From positions 1-62,207 of the forward strand of contig NZ_LAQT01000033.1 of assembly GCF_001294205.1 (NCBI RefSeq): a stretch of DNA of 62,207 nt. The letters run 5' to 3'. The translations under genes and the position numbers were made by a program. Origin of the DNA: Amantichitinum ursilacus (GTDB lineage Bacteria > Pseudomonadota > Gammaproteobacteria > Burkholderiales > Chitinibacteraceae). The notes under the pieces are model-generated. The model saw only the letters and a list, made by a program, of their open reading frames with translations, searched no databases and was not told the origin of the DNA. Below, piece by piece: positions 1-9,500 of the stretch (position 1 is its first letter; each line of letters starts with the position of its first letter).

Positions 1-10
1 CTGGCAGACT

Positions 11-42
11 GCTTTGTTTGGTGGGTCTCGACCCACCCTATG
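11..42 (+). repeat. REP-like palindrome, copy 1
   Basis: The sequence GGTGGGTC-TC-GACCCACC at 20-37 is an 8-bp inverted repeat. It is preceded by GCTTTG and followed by CTATG. Two further copies occur near 34.17 and 34.30 kb with the same flanks, so this is a dispersed element rather than a one-off terminator. It lies just downstream of the histidine kinase gene, which ends at 92 on the minus strand. Confidence 0.65.
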
Positions 43-91
43 TGGCGCCGCGGGCGTCGAGCGGGCAGTCGCGTTTACGTCCGCCCATGGG

Positions 92-2266
92 TTACAGATT
101 CGCGCTGCGCGCCAGCGCCTCGTGCAGAGCAAGATTCAGTTTTTCTTCGCTGAATGGTTTGGCCAGCACGTTGATGCGAGCTTTCAGCGCGCGCTGCAGT
201 TCTTCGGCGTAGCCAGTCATCAGCAGTACCGGCAAATGCGGCCACGCCACCTTGATGGCCTCGGCCAGATCGATGCCGTTGATTTCGCCGGGCATGTGGA
301 TATCCGACAGCACCACATCCAGCAGCGCATCGCGTTGCAAGGCCTCTAACGCCGCAGCAGCGCTGGCGACGCGCGAAACCACGTGGCCGTCGGTATCGAG
401 CATCGCGGCGATGCCCTCGGCGACATCGTCGTTGTCTTCCACCAGCAAGATGCGCAGCGGAATCGAGCTTCGCGTCGCCTGGGCGCGTAGTTCGCTCACC
501 TTGACTGCCTCGGGTTGCGCGCGCGGCAAGTACAGATTGACGCTGGTGCCGCCATTAACCTTGCTTTCTACCGTCACCAGCCCGCCGGATTGCTCGCAAA
601 ACGCAAACACCTGCGCCAGGCCCAGCCCGGTGCCCTGGCCTTCGGCCTTGGTGGTAAACAACGGTTCAAACACGCGTTCGCGTACCGATTCCGGCATGCC
701 TGGGCCATTGTCAGCCAGCGTTAACCGCACAAATTCGCCCGAACGCCCCGGACCGTCGGCGGGCAGCACAATGTTCTCGGCCCACACGGTAAACACACCG
801 CCATAAGGCATGGCGTCGCGCGCATTGACGGCGATGTTGATCAGCGCCACCTGCAGCTCGCTCGGGTCTACCTTGATCGGCCAGATGTCATCGCTCAGTG
901 CATTACGTAATTCGACTTTCTCGCTCAGGGCCGAGCGCAGCAGTTGCTCGGCCAGCTCAATCTGCCGCGGCAGGATCACGATTTCGGCGCGCAGCGGAAA
1001 GCGGCGGCTGACGGTCAGCAACTGCCGCGTCAACGCTTCGCCAGTTTGCAGCGCGCGTTCAATCGCATCGACATAGCGGTTTTCTTCGGTCAGATGGCGG
1101 CGGCGCAGGATTTGCACATTGGCCGACACCACCATCAGCAGGTTATTAAAGTCGTGCGACACGCTGCCCATCAGCTTGCCCAACGCTTCCATCTTGCGTG
1201 ATTCGCGCCAGGCCGCTTCCATGGCGTGGCGCGCGGTGGCTTCGGTCAGCCAGCGTTGCCAGGCCTCTTCTTCACGCGAAAGCTGGCGCAGCGAATACAT
1301 GATTACGCCCCACAGGGCGGCGCACGGCAGCAGAAAAATCAGGCTGAAGCCGGCAATCTGCCGCAGCCAAGCCATATACAGATCGTGCTCGGGGTAGGCC
1401 GAAATCACGTAACCGCCGTGGGCCTCCACGCGGCGATAGGCAAAGAATTTCCATTTGTTATCAAGGCCGGAGCGCGCTTCCAGCGTACCCGCCAAGGGTG
1501 AATTCTGATAAGCCGTAGCAAATTGCAGCGAGGGATTAAAGCGCATGCCTACGCGCGGGCTGGATGGAAAAATCGAGAGCAGCGTGCCGTCGCTACGCGT
1601 TAGCGCAATCGACTGGCCGGGCAGGTCGCCGGCCAGTTCGGCATAAAACTTCTGAAAATAATCGGGATTAAGCGAAATCAGCACCATGCCGGCAAAGCGC
1701 CCGCTGCTGTCGCGCCAGGCCACGCTGTCATTAAAGATGACATGCGGCGACGCGCGCGCCACCATCACATCGGACAAGCGCCCACCCACGCCCGCGCGGA
1801 TGTCCTGAAAATCCTTGCGATCGGCGATATTGACTGGCATCGCCGGGTAAACGCGGCTGCTGACCAGCGCGGTGCCATCCGCGCCCACCACGGCGATCGC
1901 GTAGACCTGCGGCAGGTTGGTGGCCATGCGGGCCAGCCGTGCATGCAACTGCGCCTGATCGGCCTTTAACTGGTCTTCGCTGCGATTGCCCAATAGTTCG
2001 ACCACGCGATCCGTCAGCGCGGCATCCAGATCAAACACTTTGTTGGCTTGTTCAGCAGCCACGCGCGTGGCGCGGATCAGCGTGGCTTGCACTTCATCTT
2101 TGCGATCTTCCAGCGCGCGATTGGCCACCACGATAAACAGCAGCAGCGGCAAAACCACCGCCGCGGCCAGCGTGGCTTTCAGCACGCGGCGCAGCAACTC
2201 GAAATTGCGAGGAGGGAGTGCCCGCAGCGGAATCATCTCTGCTGAGGAATCGTGCGCACGCGTCAT
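92..2266 (-). CDS. hybrid sensor histidine kinase with receiver domain
   Basis: A membrane-bound hybrid histidine kinase of about 724 residues. Two hydrophobic segments (about residues 32-49 and 304-325) flank a periplasmic region of about 255 residues that looks like a double-Cache sensor. The kinase core follows: H-box SVSHDFNNLL with phospho-acceptor His371, an N-box NIAVNARDAM, and G-boxes DNGPGMP and GTGLGL. The C-terminus is a receiver domain with phospho-acceptor Asp655 in LSDIHMPG and the conserved Lys in LAKPF. There is no separate output domain, so a partner regulator or phosphotransfer protein is expected elsewhere. The frame is open to a TTG at 2293, but the ATG at 2266 is the more likely start. 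No adjacent response regulator gene is seen. Ligand unknown. Confidence 0.9.
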   Translation of the reverse strand: MTRAHDSSAEMIPLRALPPRNFELLRRVLKATLAAAVVLPLLLFIVVANRALEDRKDEVQATLIRATRVAAEQANKVFDLDAALTDRVVELLGNRSEDQLKADQAQLHARLARMATNLPQVYAIAVVGADGTALVSSRVYPAMPVNIADRKDFQDIRAGVGGRLSDVMVARASPHVIFNDSVAWRDSSGRFAGMVLISLNPDYFQKFYAELAGDLPGQSIALTRSDGTLLSIFPSSPRVGMRFNPSLQFATAYQNSPLAGTLEARSGLDNKWKFFAYRRVEAHGGYVISAYPEHDLYMAWLRQIAGFSLIFLLPCAALWGVIMYSLRQLSREEEAWQRWLTEATARHAMEAAWRESRKMEALGKLMGSVSHDFNNLLMVVSANVQILRRRHLTEENRYVDAIERALQTGEALTRQLLTVSRRFPLRAEIVILPRQIELAEQLLRSALSEKVELRNALSDDIWPIKVDPSELQVALINIAVNARDAMPYGGVFTVWAENIVLPADGPGRSGEFVRLTLADNGPGMPESVRERVFEPLFTTKAEGQGTGLGLAQVFAFCEQSGGLVTVESKVNGGTSVNLYLPRAQPEAVKVSELRAQATRSSIPLRILLVEDNDDVAEGIAAMLDTDGHVVSRVASAAAALEALQRDALLDVVLSDIHMPGEINGIDLAEAIKVAWPHLPVLLMTGYAEELQRALKARINVLAKPFSEEKLNLALHEALARSANL

Positions 2267-2384
2267 GGCTGCTGCTGGACCTTGTTTATGCAAATAACAT
2301 AGGGGGAGGGTGGGGCCGATTATGCCGTTCCGACCGGTCGGTTTCTACGTTGGTGCCCACATGTACAAAAAAACGTGAGCCAAG

Positions 2385-2411
2385 AAAAACCCCGCCGGGG
2401 CGGGGTGGGGG
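2385..2411 (-). terminator. rho-independent terminator
   Basis: On the minus strand CCCCGCC and GGCGGGG form a short, very GC-rich hairpin followed by TTTTTC. It lies about 35 bases past the stop of the 62-residue gene that ends at 2445, which it probably terminates. Confidence 0.75.
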
Positions 2412-2444
2412 ATCAGCGCAGCGGCCGGCCTTAAGGCGGGCTGC

Positions 2445-2633
2445 TTAGAAATCGTAGGTCGAGCCCGAGTTACGCGCTTCGACCAGATCTTCCAGCTGGC
2501 GGCGACGCAGGGTCTTTTGCCGGTTAGCGTTGGAAATCATTTCTTCGGTCGGACCACGACGGCGGGCCGGAGCCGGGCGGGTGGTCATCTGGGCTACTTC
2601 TTTTTCAAGCGTTTCGTCTGCGTTCATTGACAT
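2445..2633 (-). CDS. small basic protein of unknown function (62 aa)
   Basis: A 62-residue ORF starting MSMNADETLEKEV and ending in STYDF. A good ribosome-binding site (GGAAGGGG) lies just before the ATG and a strong terminator follows the stop, so it is a complete single-gene unit. The middle is rich in Arg and Pro (PAPARRRGP) followed by a predicted charged helix (RQKTLRRRQLEDLVEARN). No signal peptide or membrane segment is present. I do not recognise the family. It could be a nucleic-acid-binding or regulatory small protein, but nothing in the sequence proves this. Confidence 0.65.
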   Translation of the reverse strand: MSMNADETLEKEVAQMTTRPAPARRRGPTEEMISNANRQKTLRRRQLEDLVEARNSGSTYDF

Positions 2634-2771
2634 CTACCCCTTCCTGGAAACGTTACGCGGGTTAACAAGGTGTACTGCGGGTTGTTGTTAAGTCTTGCCT
2701 GAAACGTAATTACAAACCGCAAGAATAACACTATCTGCCCGGAAATTTCTGATATTTCCTTGTAACCCTCG

Positions 2772-2806
2772 AAAAAGCCAATGCGGCCCACAAGGGCCGC
2801 ATTGCT
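2772..2806 (-). terminator. rho-independent terminator of the cytochrome c peroxidase gene
   Basis: A perfect stem (AATGCGGCCC / GGGCCGCATT) with a 4-base loop, followed on the minus strand by GGCTTTTTC. It begins 17 bases after the stop codon of the peroxidase gene. Confidence 0.85.
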
Positions 2807-2822
2807 TGCACCGCGCCAGGGC

Positions 2823-4169
2823 TTACTGCGCTTTAGCGGTGCGGATTTTGCCGCCTTGCTGGATCGGATCGGTGTAGCCATCGGTCAGCGTTTTCATAAA
2901 CGCCACCACATCGCGGATTTCAGCATCGGTCATCGGCGGCTTGTCGCCCCGCTTGTGATTAAACGGCGCTTCCATATTGATGTTTTCCACATATTGCTTC
3001 GGCAGATCGTCGTATTTGATCACTTTGCCGTGGCTGTCTTTGGCGTACCACTTGCCCGGATTGGTTTCGCGCTCGTTATAAAAGTGCACCACTTTTTCCA
3101 GATCGTTAAACGCGCCGTTATGGAAAAACACCTTGCGCGTCGCGACGTTACGCAACGACGGCGTGCGGAACAGCCCGCAGAATTCGCCCCGGCCTTTCAG
3201 ATCAGTACGGTCCGGGCCGCACGCGCCCATATCGTTGAACTTGCTGTTCTGGTTGATGGCCAGCTTCATGTTGCGCGGCACGCCGATGGCCAGCAAACCA
3301 AAGTCGCTAAAGTTGGGAAAGATGCCTTCGGGCGTCACGGCGCTGATGTGGCAGCTGGCGCAGTTGCCTTTTTCTTCGTCGTTAAACACCTCCAGGCCGT
3401 GCAGCTCTTGCTTGGTCAACTGGGTCTGATGGCGCAGGAAGGCGTCGTACTTGCTGCTGTAAGGATAGAAGTCGGCGGGCGTATCTTGATAGTCCTCCAG
3501 CGCCAACGTGCCCCACTTGAACAGCTGATCCGGGTTATTGAAAATCTCGTCGCCCAAGAGCTTGCGTAATTGTGGGGCATACGCCGCTTTTTGCAGTTTG
3601 GCGGCCACTTCAGCGGGCGAAGCATTGGCCATTTCGTTAACGGCCAGCAGCGGAATCCGCGCTTGCTCATGCACATTGCGCGCACGGCCATCCCAGTTAT
3701 GCCCGCCGGTCGGGCCCGCATCGACGCTATCGTCGCCATCATCGTCATAAAAGTGCTCGGTAAACACCGGCACCGTTTGCAGATAACGCAGCGAGGGCAC
3801 AGCGCGCGTGCCTTCCAGTTTGCCGTCGCGACCCCCCAACTGCACTTGCAGATTGTTGGGGGGGCCAAACGCATGATCAGGGCTGTGACAGGTGGCGCAG
3901 GCCATCTTGCCCGATGCCGACAGCGACGGATCAAAGAACATCAGCTTGCCGACGGCGGCCAGTTCTTTGTAGCTGGGCTGGTTTTTTACCGGCGCGTAAT
4001 CAGAACTCTTCCAGGCCGGTTCTTTTTTGGCGGTGGCGCTGGCGCTACGGGCGGCAGGGGTGGCGGCCAGACTGTCTTTGCCGCCGTACAGGGCGCCCAG
4101 TGCCAATAAGGCGGCGCAGCTGAATACAGGAAAAAAGAGCCGGGATTGGGGTTTGGTGAAACGGGGCAT
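2823..4169 (-). CDS. di-haem cytochrome c peroxidase (MauG/CcpA family)
   Basis: A 448-residue periplasmic protein of the bacterial di-haem cytochrome c peroxidase family, which reduces hydrogen peroxide with electrons from small c-type cytochromes. Residues about 11-28 form a signal peptide or anchor. Two haem-binding CXXCH motifs are visible: C91-A-T-C-H95 (N-terminal high-potential haem domain) and C270-A-S-C-H274 (C-terminal catalytic domain). Both spacings fit the family, though the protein is longer than the classic enzyme of about 320 residues because of an N-terminal Ala-rich linker and inserted loops. It has its own terminator and is divergent from the phosphoesterase gene at 4363. 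A MauG-like oxidase on another substrate cannot be excluded. Confidence 0.9.
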   Translation of the reverse strand: MPRFTKPQSRLFFPVFSCAALLALGALYGGKDSLAATPAARSASATAKKEPAWKSSDYAPVKNQPSYKELAAVGKLMFFDPSLSASGKMACATCHSPDHAFGPPNNLQVQLGGRDGKLEGTRAVPSLRYLQTVPVFTEHFYDDDGDDSVDAGPTGGHNWDGRARNVHEQARIPLLAVNEMANASPAEVAAKLQKAAYAPQLRKLLGDEIFNNPDQLFKWGTLALEDYQDTPADFYPYSSKYDAFLRHQTQLTKQELHGLEVFNDEEKGNCASCHISAVTPEGIFPNFSDFGLLAIGVPRNMKLAINQNSKFNDMGACGPDRTDLKGRGEFCGLFRTPSLRNVATRKVFFHNGAFNDLEKVVHFYNERETNPGKWYAKDSHGKVIKYDDLPKQYVENINMEAPFNHKRGDKPPMTDAEIRDVVAFMKTLTDGYTDPIQQGGKIRTAKAQ

Positions 4170-4362
4170 CGCGGTTGCCTGCTTATCAAGAATTATTCTC
4201 AGGCCCGCAGTCTAGGTTTGACACATTACCGACATATGACAAGTCGGCGCATCGCTGACAGCGACACGGTAAATAAATTCCATCCCGCAACATTTCGCTA
4301 ACGTGGCTGAAACATTGCAATACACATAATGCGCCCACTTCTAACAAGGAGATGTACAAAAC

Positions 4363-6519
4363 ATGAAGCGCGCACTTGTATTCCTGCCCATGGCCGCGGC
4401 CATTGCGGGCGCTCTGGTGGCCTGTGGCGAGGGCAATGATGGCGGCAACGTCACCACGCCCACCCCGTCGCCCACCCCCGTCGCAACAATCTCCGGTGTT
4501 GTAACCGGTAGTTACTTCCAGAAAGCCAAAGTCTGTATCGACGCCAACAACAACGGCGTGTGCGACACCGGCGAAACCAGCACCACCACCGATGCAAGCG
4601 GCGCCTTCACGCTGACCGGTACGGGCGCTCTGGTGGCCGAAATCGGCACCGACGCCGTCCGCTACGACCCGGACACCAAAACCAGCACGCCAGTCACCAG
4701 CAAGCTGGTGTTCCGCGCACCGAGCGGCGCCACCGTGGTCAGCGCGCTGACCACCGAAGTGGTGGCCATTGCCGGCACCAACGGCGGCGATATCGCCGCT
4801 GCGCAATCCACGCTGGCTACTCGCCTGGGCGTGACCATCGCGCAAGTGATGGAAGACCAGAACAAAGAAGCCGACACCAACGTTAAAGCCATCCTGAAAG
4901 CCGAAAGCGACCAGGGCATCACTCGTATCGCCACCGCAGTGGCAGCGGGCGGCGACGTGACCAAAGCGCTGACCAACGCGCTGGCGCTGGACCAGATCCA
5001 GAACGTGGTGGTCATCTACGCCGAAAACCGTGGCTTCGATAACCTGTATGGCTTGTTCCCCGGCGCTAACGGCATTCCGGGTGTTAACCCGACTGCAACT
5101 GGCTCGGTCGCCAAACAAACCGACTATGACGACAGCGTGCTGCCGTACCTGCCCAAAACCTGGGGTGGCCTGACCGCCGCCGGCCAGTCGGTGACCATCA
5201 GCGAAGCCATGACGGCCACCTTCCCGAACGGCATGTTCCAGATTGATGATCCCAAAGGCCTGCTGAACACCGGCGTGACGATGGACCAATCGGTACTGAC
5301 GCGCGATCTGGTGCACCGCTTTTATAACAACCAGATGCAGATCAACGGCGGCAAGAACGACAAGTACGCCGCGTACTCGGATGCCGGTGGCCTTAGCATG
5401 GGCTACTTTGACGGCAGCAAGATGCAGATGTGGAAAGTGGCACAAAACTACGTGCTGGCTGACAACCTGTTCCAGGGCGCGTTTGGCGGTTCGTTCCTGA
5501 ACCACCAATACCTGATCTGCGCTTGCGCACCGACCTACCCGAACGCCGAAGACGCCAGCAGCCCGGTCAAGAACGCCATTGCCGCGATCGACACCGACGC
5601 CAACGGCAACTTTGTACGCCTGACGCCGGGCACCAATGCGCCGGCCAGCTCGCTGACCAGCGCGCCGGTGTACAAGCGTGATGCCGCGATCACGCCGAAA
5701 GACGCGTCGGGTATGTATTACGCCGTTAACACCATGCAACCGGCGTACCAGCCGTCCAGCGTGGCGCCGCCGTCCACCGACAGCACCAAGCTATACGCCG
5801 ACACCACCAGCGCCAGCTATCTGCCGCCGCAAACCCAGACCAACATTGGCGATCTGCTGAACGCCAAGAAAGTCAGCTGGGCGTGGTACGGCGGTGCGTG
5901 GGCCAGCACCCTGGCGCAAGCCAAGGCCGGCCGTACGTTTGCCAGCCCGATCCCGAACTTCCAGTTCCACCATCAGCCGTTTAACTACTACGCCGAATTT
6001 GATCCGGTAACGCACGCAGCCGACCGCGCGACGCACCTGAAAGACTTCGACACCGACATGCTGAACGACATCAAGAACGGCACGCTGCCCGCCGTTGCGT
6101 TCTACAAGCCGCAAGGTAACCTGAACCAGCATAACGGCTACGCCAACGTCACCGACGGCGACAGCCACATCGCGGATCTGATTGCCAAGCTGCAAGCCAG
6201 CCCGCAATGGAAGCACATGCTGGTCATCGTTACTTATGATGAAAACGGTGGTTTCTACGACCATGCTGCGGTGCCGAAGGCAGACCGTTGGGGCCCGGGT
6301 ACCCGTATTCCGGCCCTCATCGTGTCGCCGTACGCCAAGAAAGGCACTGTGGACCACACGCAATACGATACTGCGTCGATCCTGCGCTTTATCACCCACC
6401 GTTATTCGCTGCCGGTACTGCCGGGCCTGACCCAGCGTGACAACGCGCTGGTGGCCAACGGCGGCAAGCCGATGGGCGACTTTACTGCGGCACTGGATTT
6501 CACCCAGAGCGTGCAATAA
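4363..6519 (+). CDS. lipoprotein phosphoesterase, AcpA/phospholipase C-like
   Basis: A 718-residue exported protein. A lipoprotein signal with lipobox LVAC places the lipid-modified Cys at 21. After a Thr/Pro linker, residues about 40-110 form a carboxypeptidase-regulatory-like module with an acidic, Asn-rich motif (CIDANNNGVCDTGE) that looks like a Ca-binding loop. The phosphoesterase domain begins near residue 212 with VVVIYAENRGFDNLYGLFPG, where Glu-Asn is the metal/phosphate site of the AcpA and phospholipase C superfamily. Later family motifs are NHQYLICAC and VTYDENGGFYDHAAVP. The substrate, phosphomonoesters or phospholipids, cannot be decided. Start: RBS AAGGAG ten bases upstream. A hairpin terminator follows the gene. 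Confidence 0.88.
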   Translation: MKRALVFLPMAAAIAGALVACGEGNDGGNVTTPTPSPTPVATISGVVTGSYFQKAKVCIDANNNGVCDTGETSTTTDASGAFTLTGTGALVAEIGTDAVRYDPDTKTSTPVTSKLVFRAPSGATVVSALTTEVVAIAGTNGGDIAAAQSTLATRLGVTIAQVMEDQNKEADTNVKAILKAESDQGITRIATAVAAGGDVTKALTNALALDQIQNVVVIYAENRGFDNLYGLFPGANGIPGVNPTATGSVAKQTDYDDSVLPYLPKTWGGLTAAGQSVTISEAMTATFPNGMFQIDDPKGLLNTGVTMDQSVLTRDLVHRFYNNQMQINGGKNDKYAAYSDAGGLSMGYFDGSKMQMWKVAQNYVLADNLFQGAFGGSFLNHQYLICACAPTYPNAEDASSPVKNAIAAIDTDANGNFVRLTPGTNAPASSLTSAPVYKRDAAITPKDASGMYYAVNTMQPAYQPSSVAPPSTDSTKLYADTTSASYLPPQTQTNIGDLLNAKKVSWAWYGGAWASTLAQAKAGRTFASPIPNFQFHHQPFNYYAEFDPVTHAADRATHLKDFDTDMLNDIKNGTLPAVAFYKPQGNLNQHNGYANVTDGDSHIADLIAKLQASPQWKHMLVIVTYDENGGFYDHAAVPKADRWGPGTRIPALIVSPYAKKGTVDHTQYDTASILRFITHRYSLPVLPGLTQRDNALVANGGKPMGDFTAALDFTQSVQ

Positions 6520-6550
6520 GCCATAACCTGAGCTGACGTTCTGACACCCA

Positions 6551-6581
6551 CCCGGAAGGCGCAAGCCGACCGGGGTTTTTT
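6551..6581 (+). terminator. rho-independent terminator
   Basis: CCCGG...GGC-GCAA-GCC...CCGGG followed by six T residues, a strong plus-strand terminator for the phosphoesterase. Its last bases reach the 3' end of the opposing patatin-like gene. Confidence 0.85.
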
Positions 6582-9500
6582 ATGGCGCCGCCGTGGGCGC
6601 GCGGGCAAGGGTGGGACGGAACGGACTCAGCGATGTAGTTAGCGCGGCGCTGGCCGCAGGCGGTGGCAGCCAGAATTCGATCACACCGGGGCGAGGCGAC
6701 AGCACCGCAGGCAATTGGCGCGGCACTGCATGGGGGAAGGCCGCGGCCAAAGCTTCGGCGCACGCTTCATCGCCTGCGGCATACAAAAAGGTGGGCACGC
6801 TCCAGCGTTGTGGCGGCAGGCTGTTTTGCTTGAGCGCGGTGGTGGTCACGTTTTCGATGCCCGGCGTGCGTATGCCCGATCCGGCCAGGTTGTTGATAAA
6901 GCCCAGCGCTTTGCTGCGCTCGGCCTCACTATAAATCTGCACAAACAATCGCATCGGCCGCTGCGACAGATTGCACGACAGCACGATGCGGTCATAGGGC
7001 GTGGGCGTGGGCGTGGATCTGGCGCTGGCGGCGGGCGTTGGCGCGGCCCATGGGCCGGGTGCGGGGGCGGTCGCGGAGGCGGAGGCGGAGGCGGAGGCTG
7101 TCGCGGTCGCGGGCGCTGGAACCGGCACAGGCGCAGGCGCGGTGACGGTCGAGTCCTGCCCCAACGGGCCGGGCTGCAGACTGGCCACCTCCACGCGCTC
7201 GGTCAGCATCATCCGCAGCAATTGCCGCAGGCGCCCTTGCACGCCACCCACCCAGGGCAGATTGCCCAGGTCAAACGAAGCGGGCGTCGCGCTCTGGTCA
7301 CCGCCGCGCACGCCGTACCAATACTGCCGCCACACTTCGCCCGCTTGCGGGTGCCCGGGCCGCGCTTTGAGCGTGGTGCAATGGTCGTCCTGGGTGTTCT
7401 TGCCGCAAAACGCGGTGATCGCCTTTTCGATACTCTTGAGCGCCGCATCGGTGGCGTCCGAGCGGCCAAAGCCTTGCTGTAATTCGCGCAGATGCGTAAT
7501 GCGCACATTGATGGCCAAGGCGTCATCGCAAGCGCTGGCGGTGCACTTGGCCAGATCGGTTTGCACCTGGTCATACAGCTTGAAAAAATCCGCCGCCGCC
7601 TTGCTGTCATCGGCCTGTTTCTGATCAACGCCATGCCACACCGCGGCCAACAACGACAAGGTGGCCGTCGCACCCACGGTCCAGCGCAGGGCTGGTGTGG
7701 CGCGCTGGCGACGCGCGCTGTCCGGGTCGGCGGGTGGAGCGTCGGCCGCTTTGGCGGTTTCCACTTGTTGAATGGGCGTTTCCGCCGCCCAGCGCGGCAA
7801 TTGCCAGACCAGATCGGGCGTAATGCGCTGGCCCAGAATCCGCCCCAGGCAGTGATAGCTCTCCCATTGCGCCTCATCAAAAAACTGATCGCCGCTGCTT
7901 TGCTGCGGAAAATCCGAATTACTGTCGGCGTAGCCAATCAGATCAAAGTCCGGTTGCCGGGCACGCCGCGGCTTGACCACCAATAACGCGCCAATGCGCG
8001 GATGCTCGCCGCGCTTGCAATAGCGGATGCGCGCCAGCAAAAAATGCTCGGGGCCTGCCTCCGCAGTAATAGTCGCCACGGTGCCCACCGCCGCTAAAAA
8101 CGCATCGTGCCCATGCCAGCGCTGGCGCAAGGCGTCGGGCGCTAAAAATTCGATCTCCGCGCCATAATCGATGCGCGCTTTGCGCACCAGGTTTTCCAGA
8201 TCCTCAAACAGATATTCCGGATCGGCGCTGCAATCGGCCAATACAATCACGGACGGCCGCCGCTTGAGCAGCGCATAAACGCCGGTATTGTCGAAATGCC
8301 CGCCATCCGATAAATACCAGTGCGGATCATTCAAGCCCGGAAAACGGGCCAGGCATTCGCCACAAATGGCCCAGTATTTGGCAAAGCGCTTTTGCCAACG
8401 TTTAAGTCGCAGCGTGTGCGCATTGAAATCGGCATCAATGGCCGCATTCGGCGGGCGCAAGCGTTTCGACCAATAGCCCAAACGCAAAGCGGATAAAAAG
8501 AACAGCGCGCTTAAACCACTGCGCGTACGCGATCCCATTCCTGAACCCACCGCCGCGCCGGAAATCACGGTCCATTGCGCCAGGGTGGTTTGCGCCGGCA
8601 AGGCCGCCAGATCCGGAAAACGCGTGCCGGTTTCCACGCCCAACGCACTGACCGCCATCGCAATGCCTTTGCGATCCGCGTTATAGCTATCGGTACGGTC
8701 ATCAACCGTCTGGTTAATGCAGCAATTAATCAGATGAATAGGCCCGCCGTGTTTATGCGGTGCGTATTCACTCATCGGCGGATCATCACCATCGACAAAT
8801 TCGGAGATATTGCAGATGCGATCCGCAATTTCGGAAGACACCGGGTCCAGCGGCGAACCGGCTCTAAAACGCCCACCGGCGCCGATATTGCCCAGCGACA
8901 CATAAGCACGCGCCATGCGCAAGCGATAGAAATAATGCAGCGACGCCAGATTGGCGTGTTCCAGATCGCGCCCGGTTAAACACATATAAATAACCACCGG
9001 CACAAACAACACCAACCAGCGCAACGCGCCTTGCCATAACGGTGGATCGGGCAGGGCAGACAGATTCCACGAGAAATACAAATAGAACTGCAACGCCACC
9101 GACCATAACAGCAAGATAAACAGCAACAGGGCAATACCGACATAATGTGCAATGCGTTCCAGCGGAATTGAAACCCGCGTTTTGGCTTCCAGCGTTTGTT
9201 GGAATATCCGCACCGCCACCAACACCACACTGCTGGTGGATGCGCCCGTCAACAAGGACCACGCGTGATCTTCATTGGCCAACATAAACGCCAGTTGCCA
9301 ACTGACCGCATCCAGCACGCAGGCCGCCAACAATAAGCCCGCGCAAAACAAACTTTGCGTTAGTCCCGCCGTCGCCCATTGCCGCAAACCCGCAGGCGGC
9401 ATGCGCCGTACCCGTAAACGGCAGCTGGCTAATGCCGCACTGAGCAAACCCGATAACACCGCCAATAACACAATGCTGCTTAATGCGCTGACGCTGATCT

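Noticed and set aside
4210-4250. Possible PhoB box between the peroxidase and phosphoesterase genes
   Set aside because: TTGTCATAT and TGTGTCA are present on the minus strand, but the spacing (about 17) does not fit the 11-base period of a Pho box.
4186-5739. Open frame of 517 codons antisense to the AcpA-like gene
   Set aside because: It mirrors the codon pattern of the phosphoesterase on the other strand, has no ribosome-binding site and a composition (many Gly, Val, His, Arg) typical of antisense frames in GC-rich DNA.
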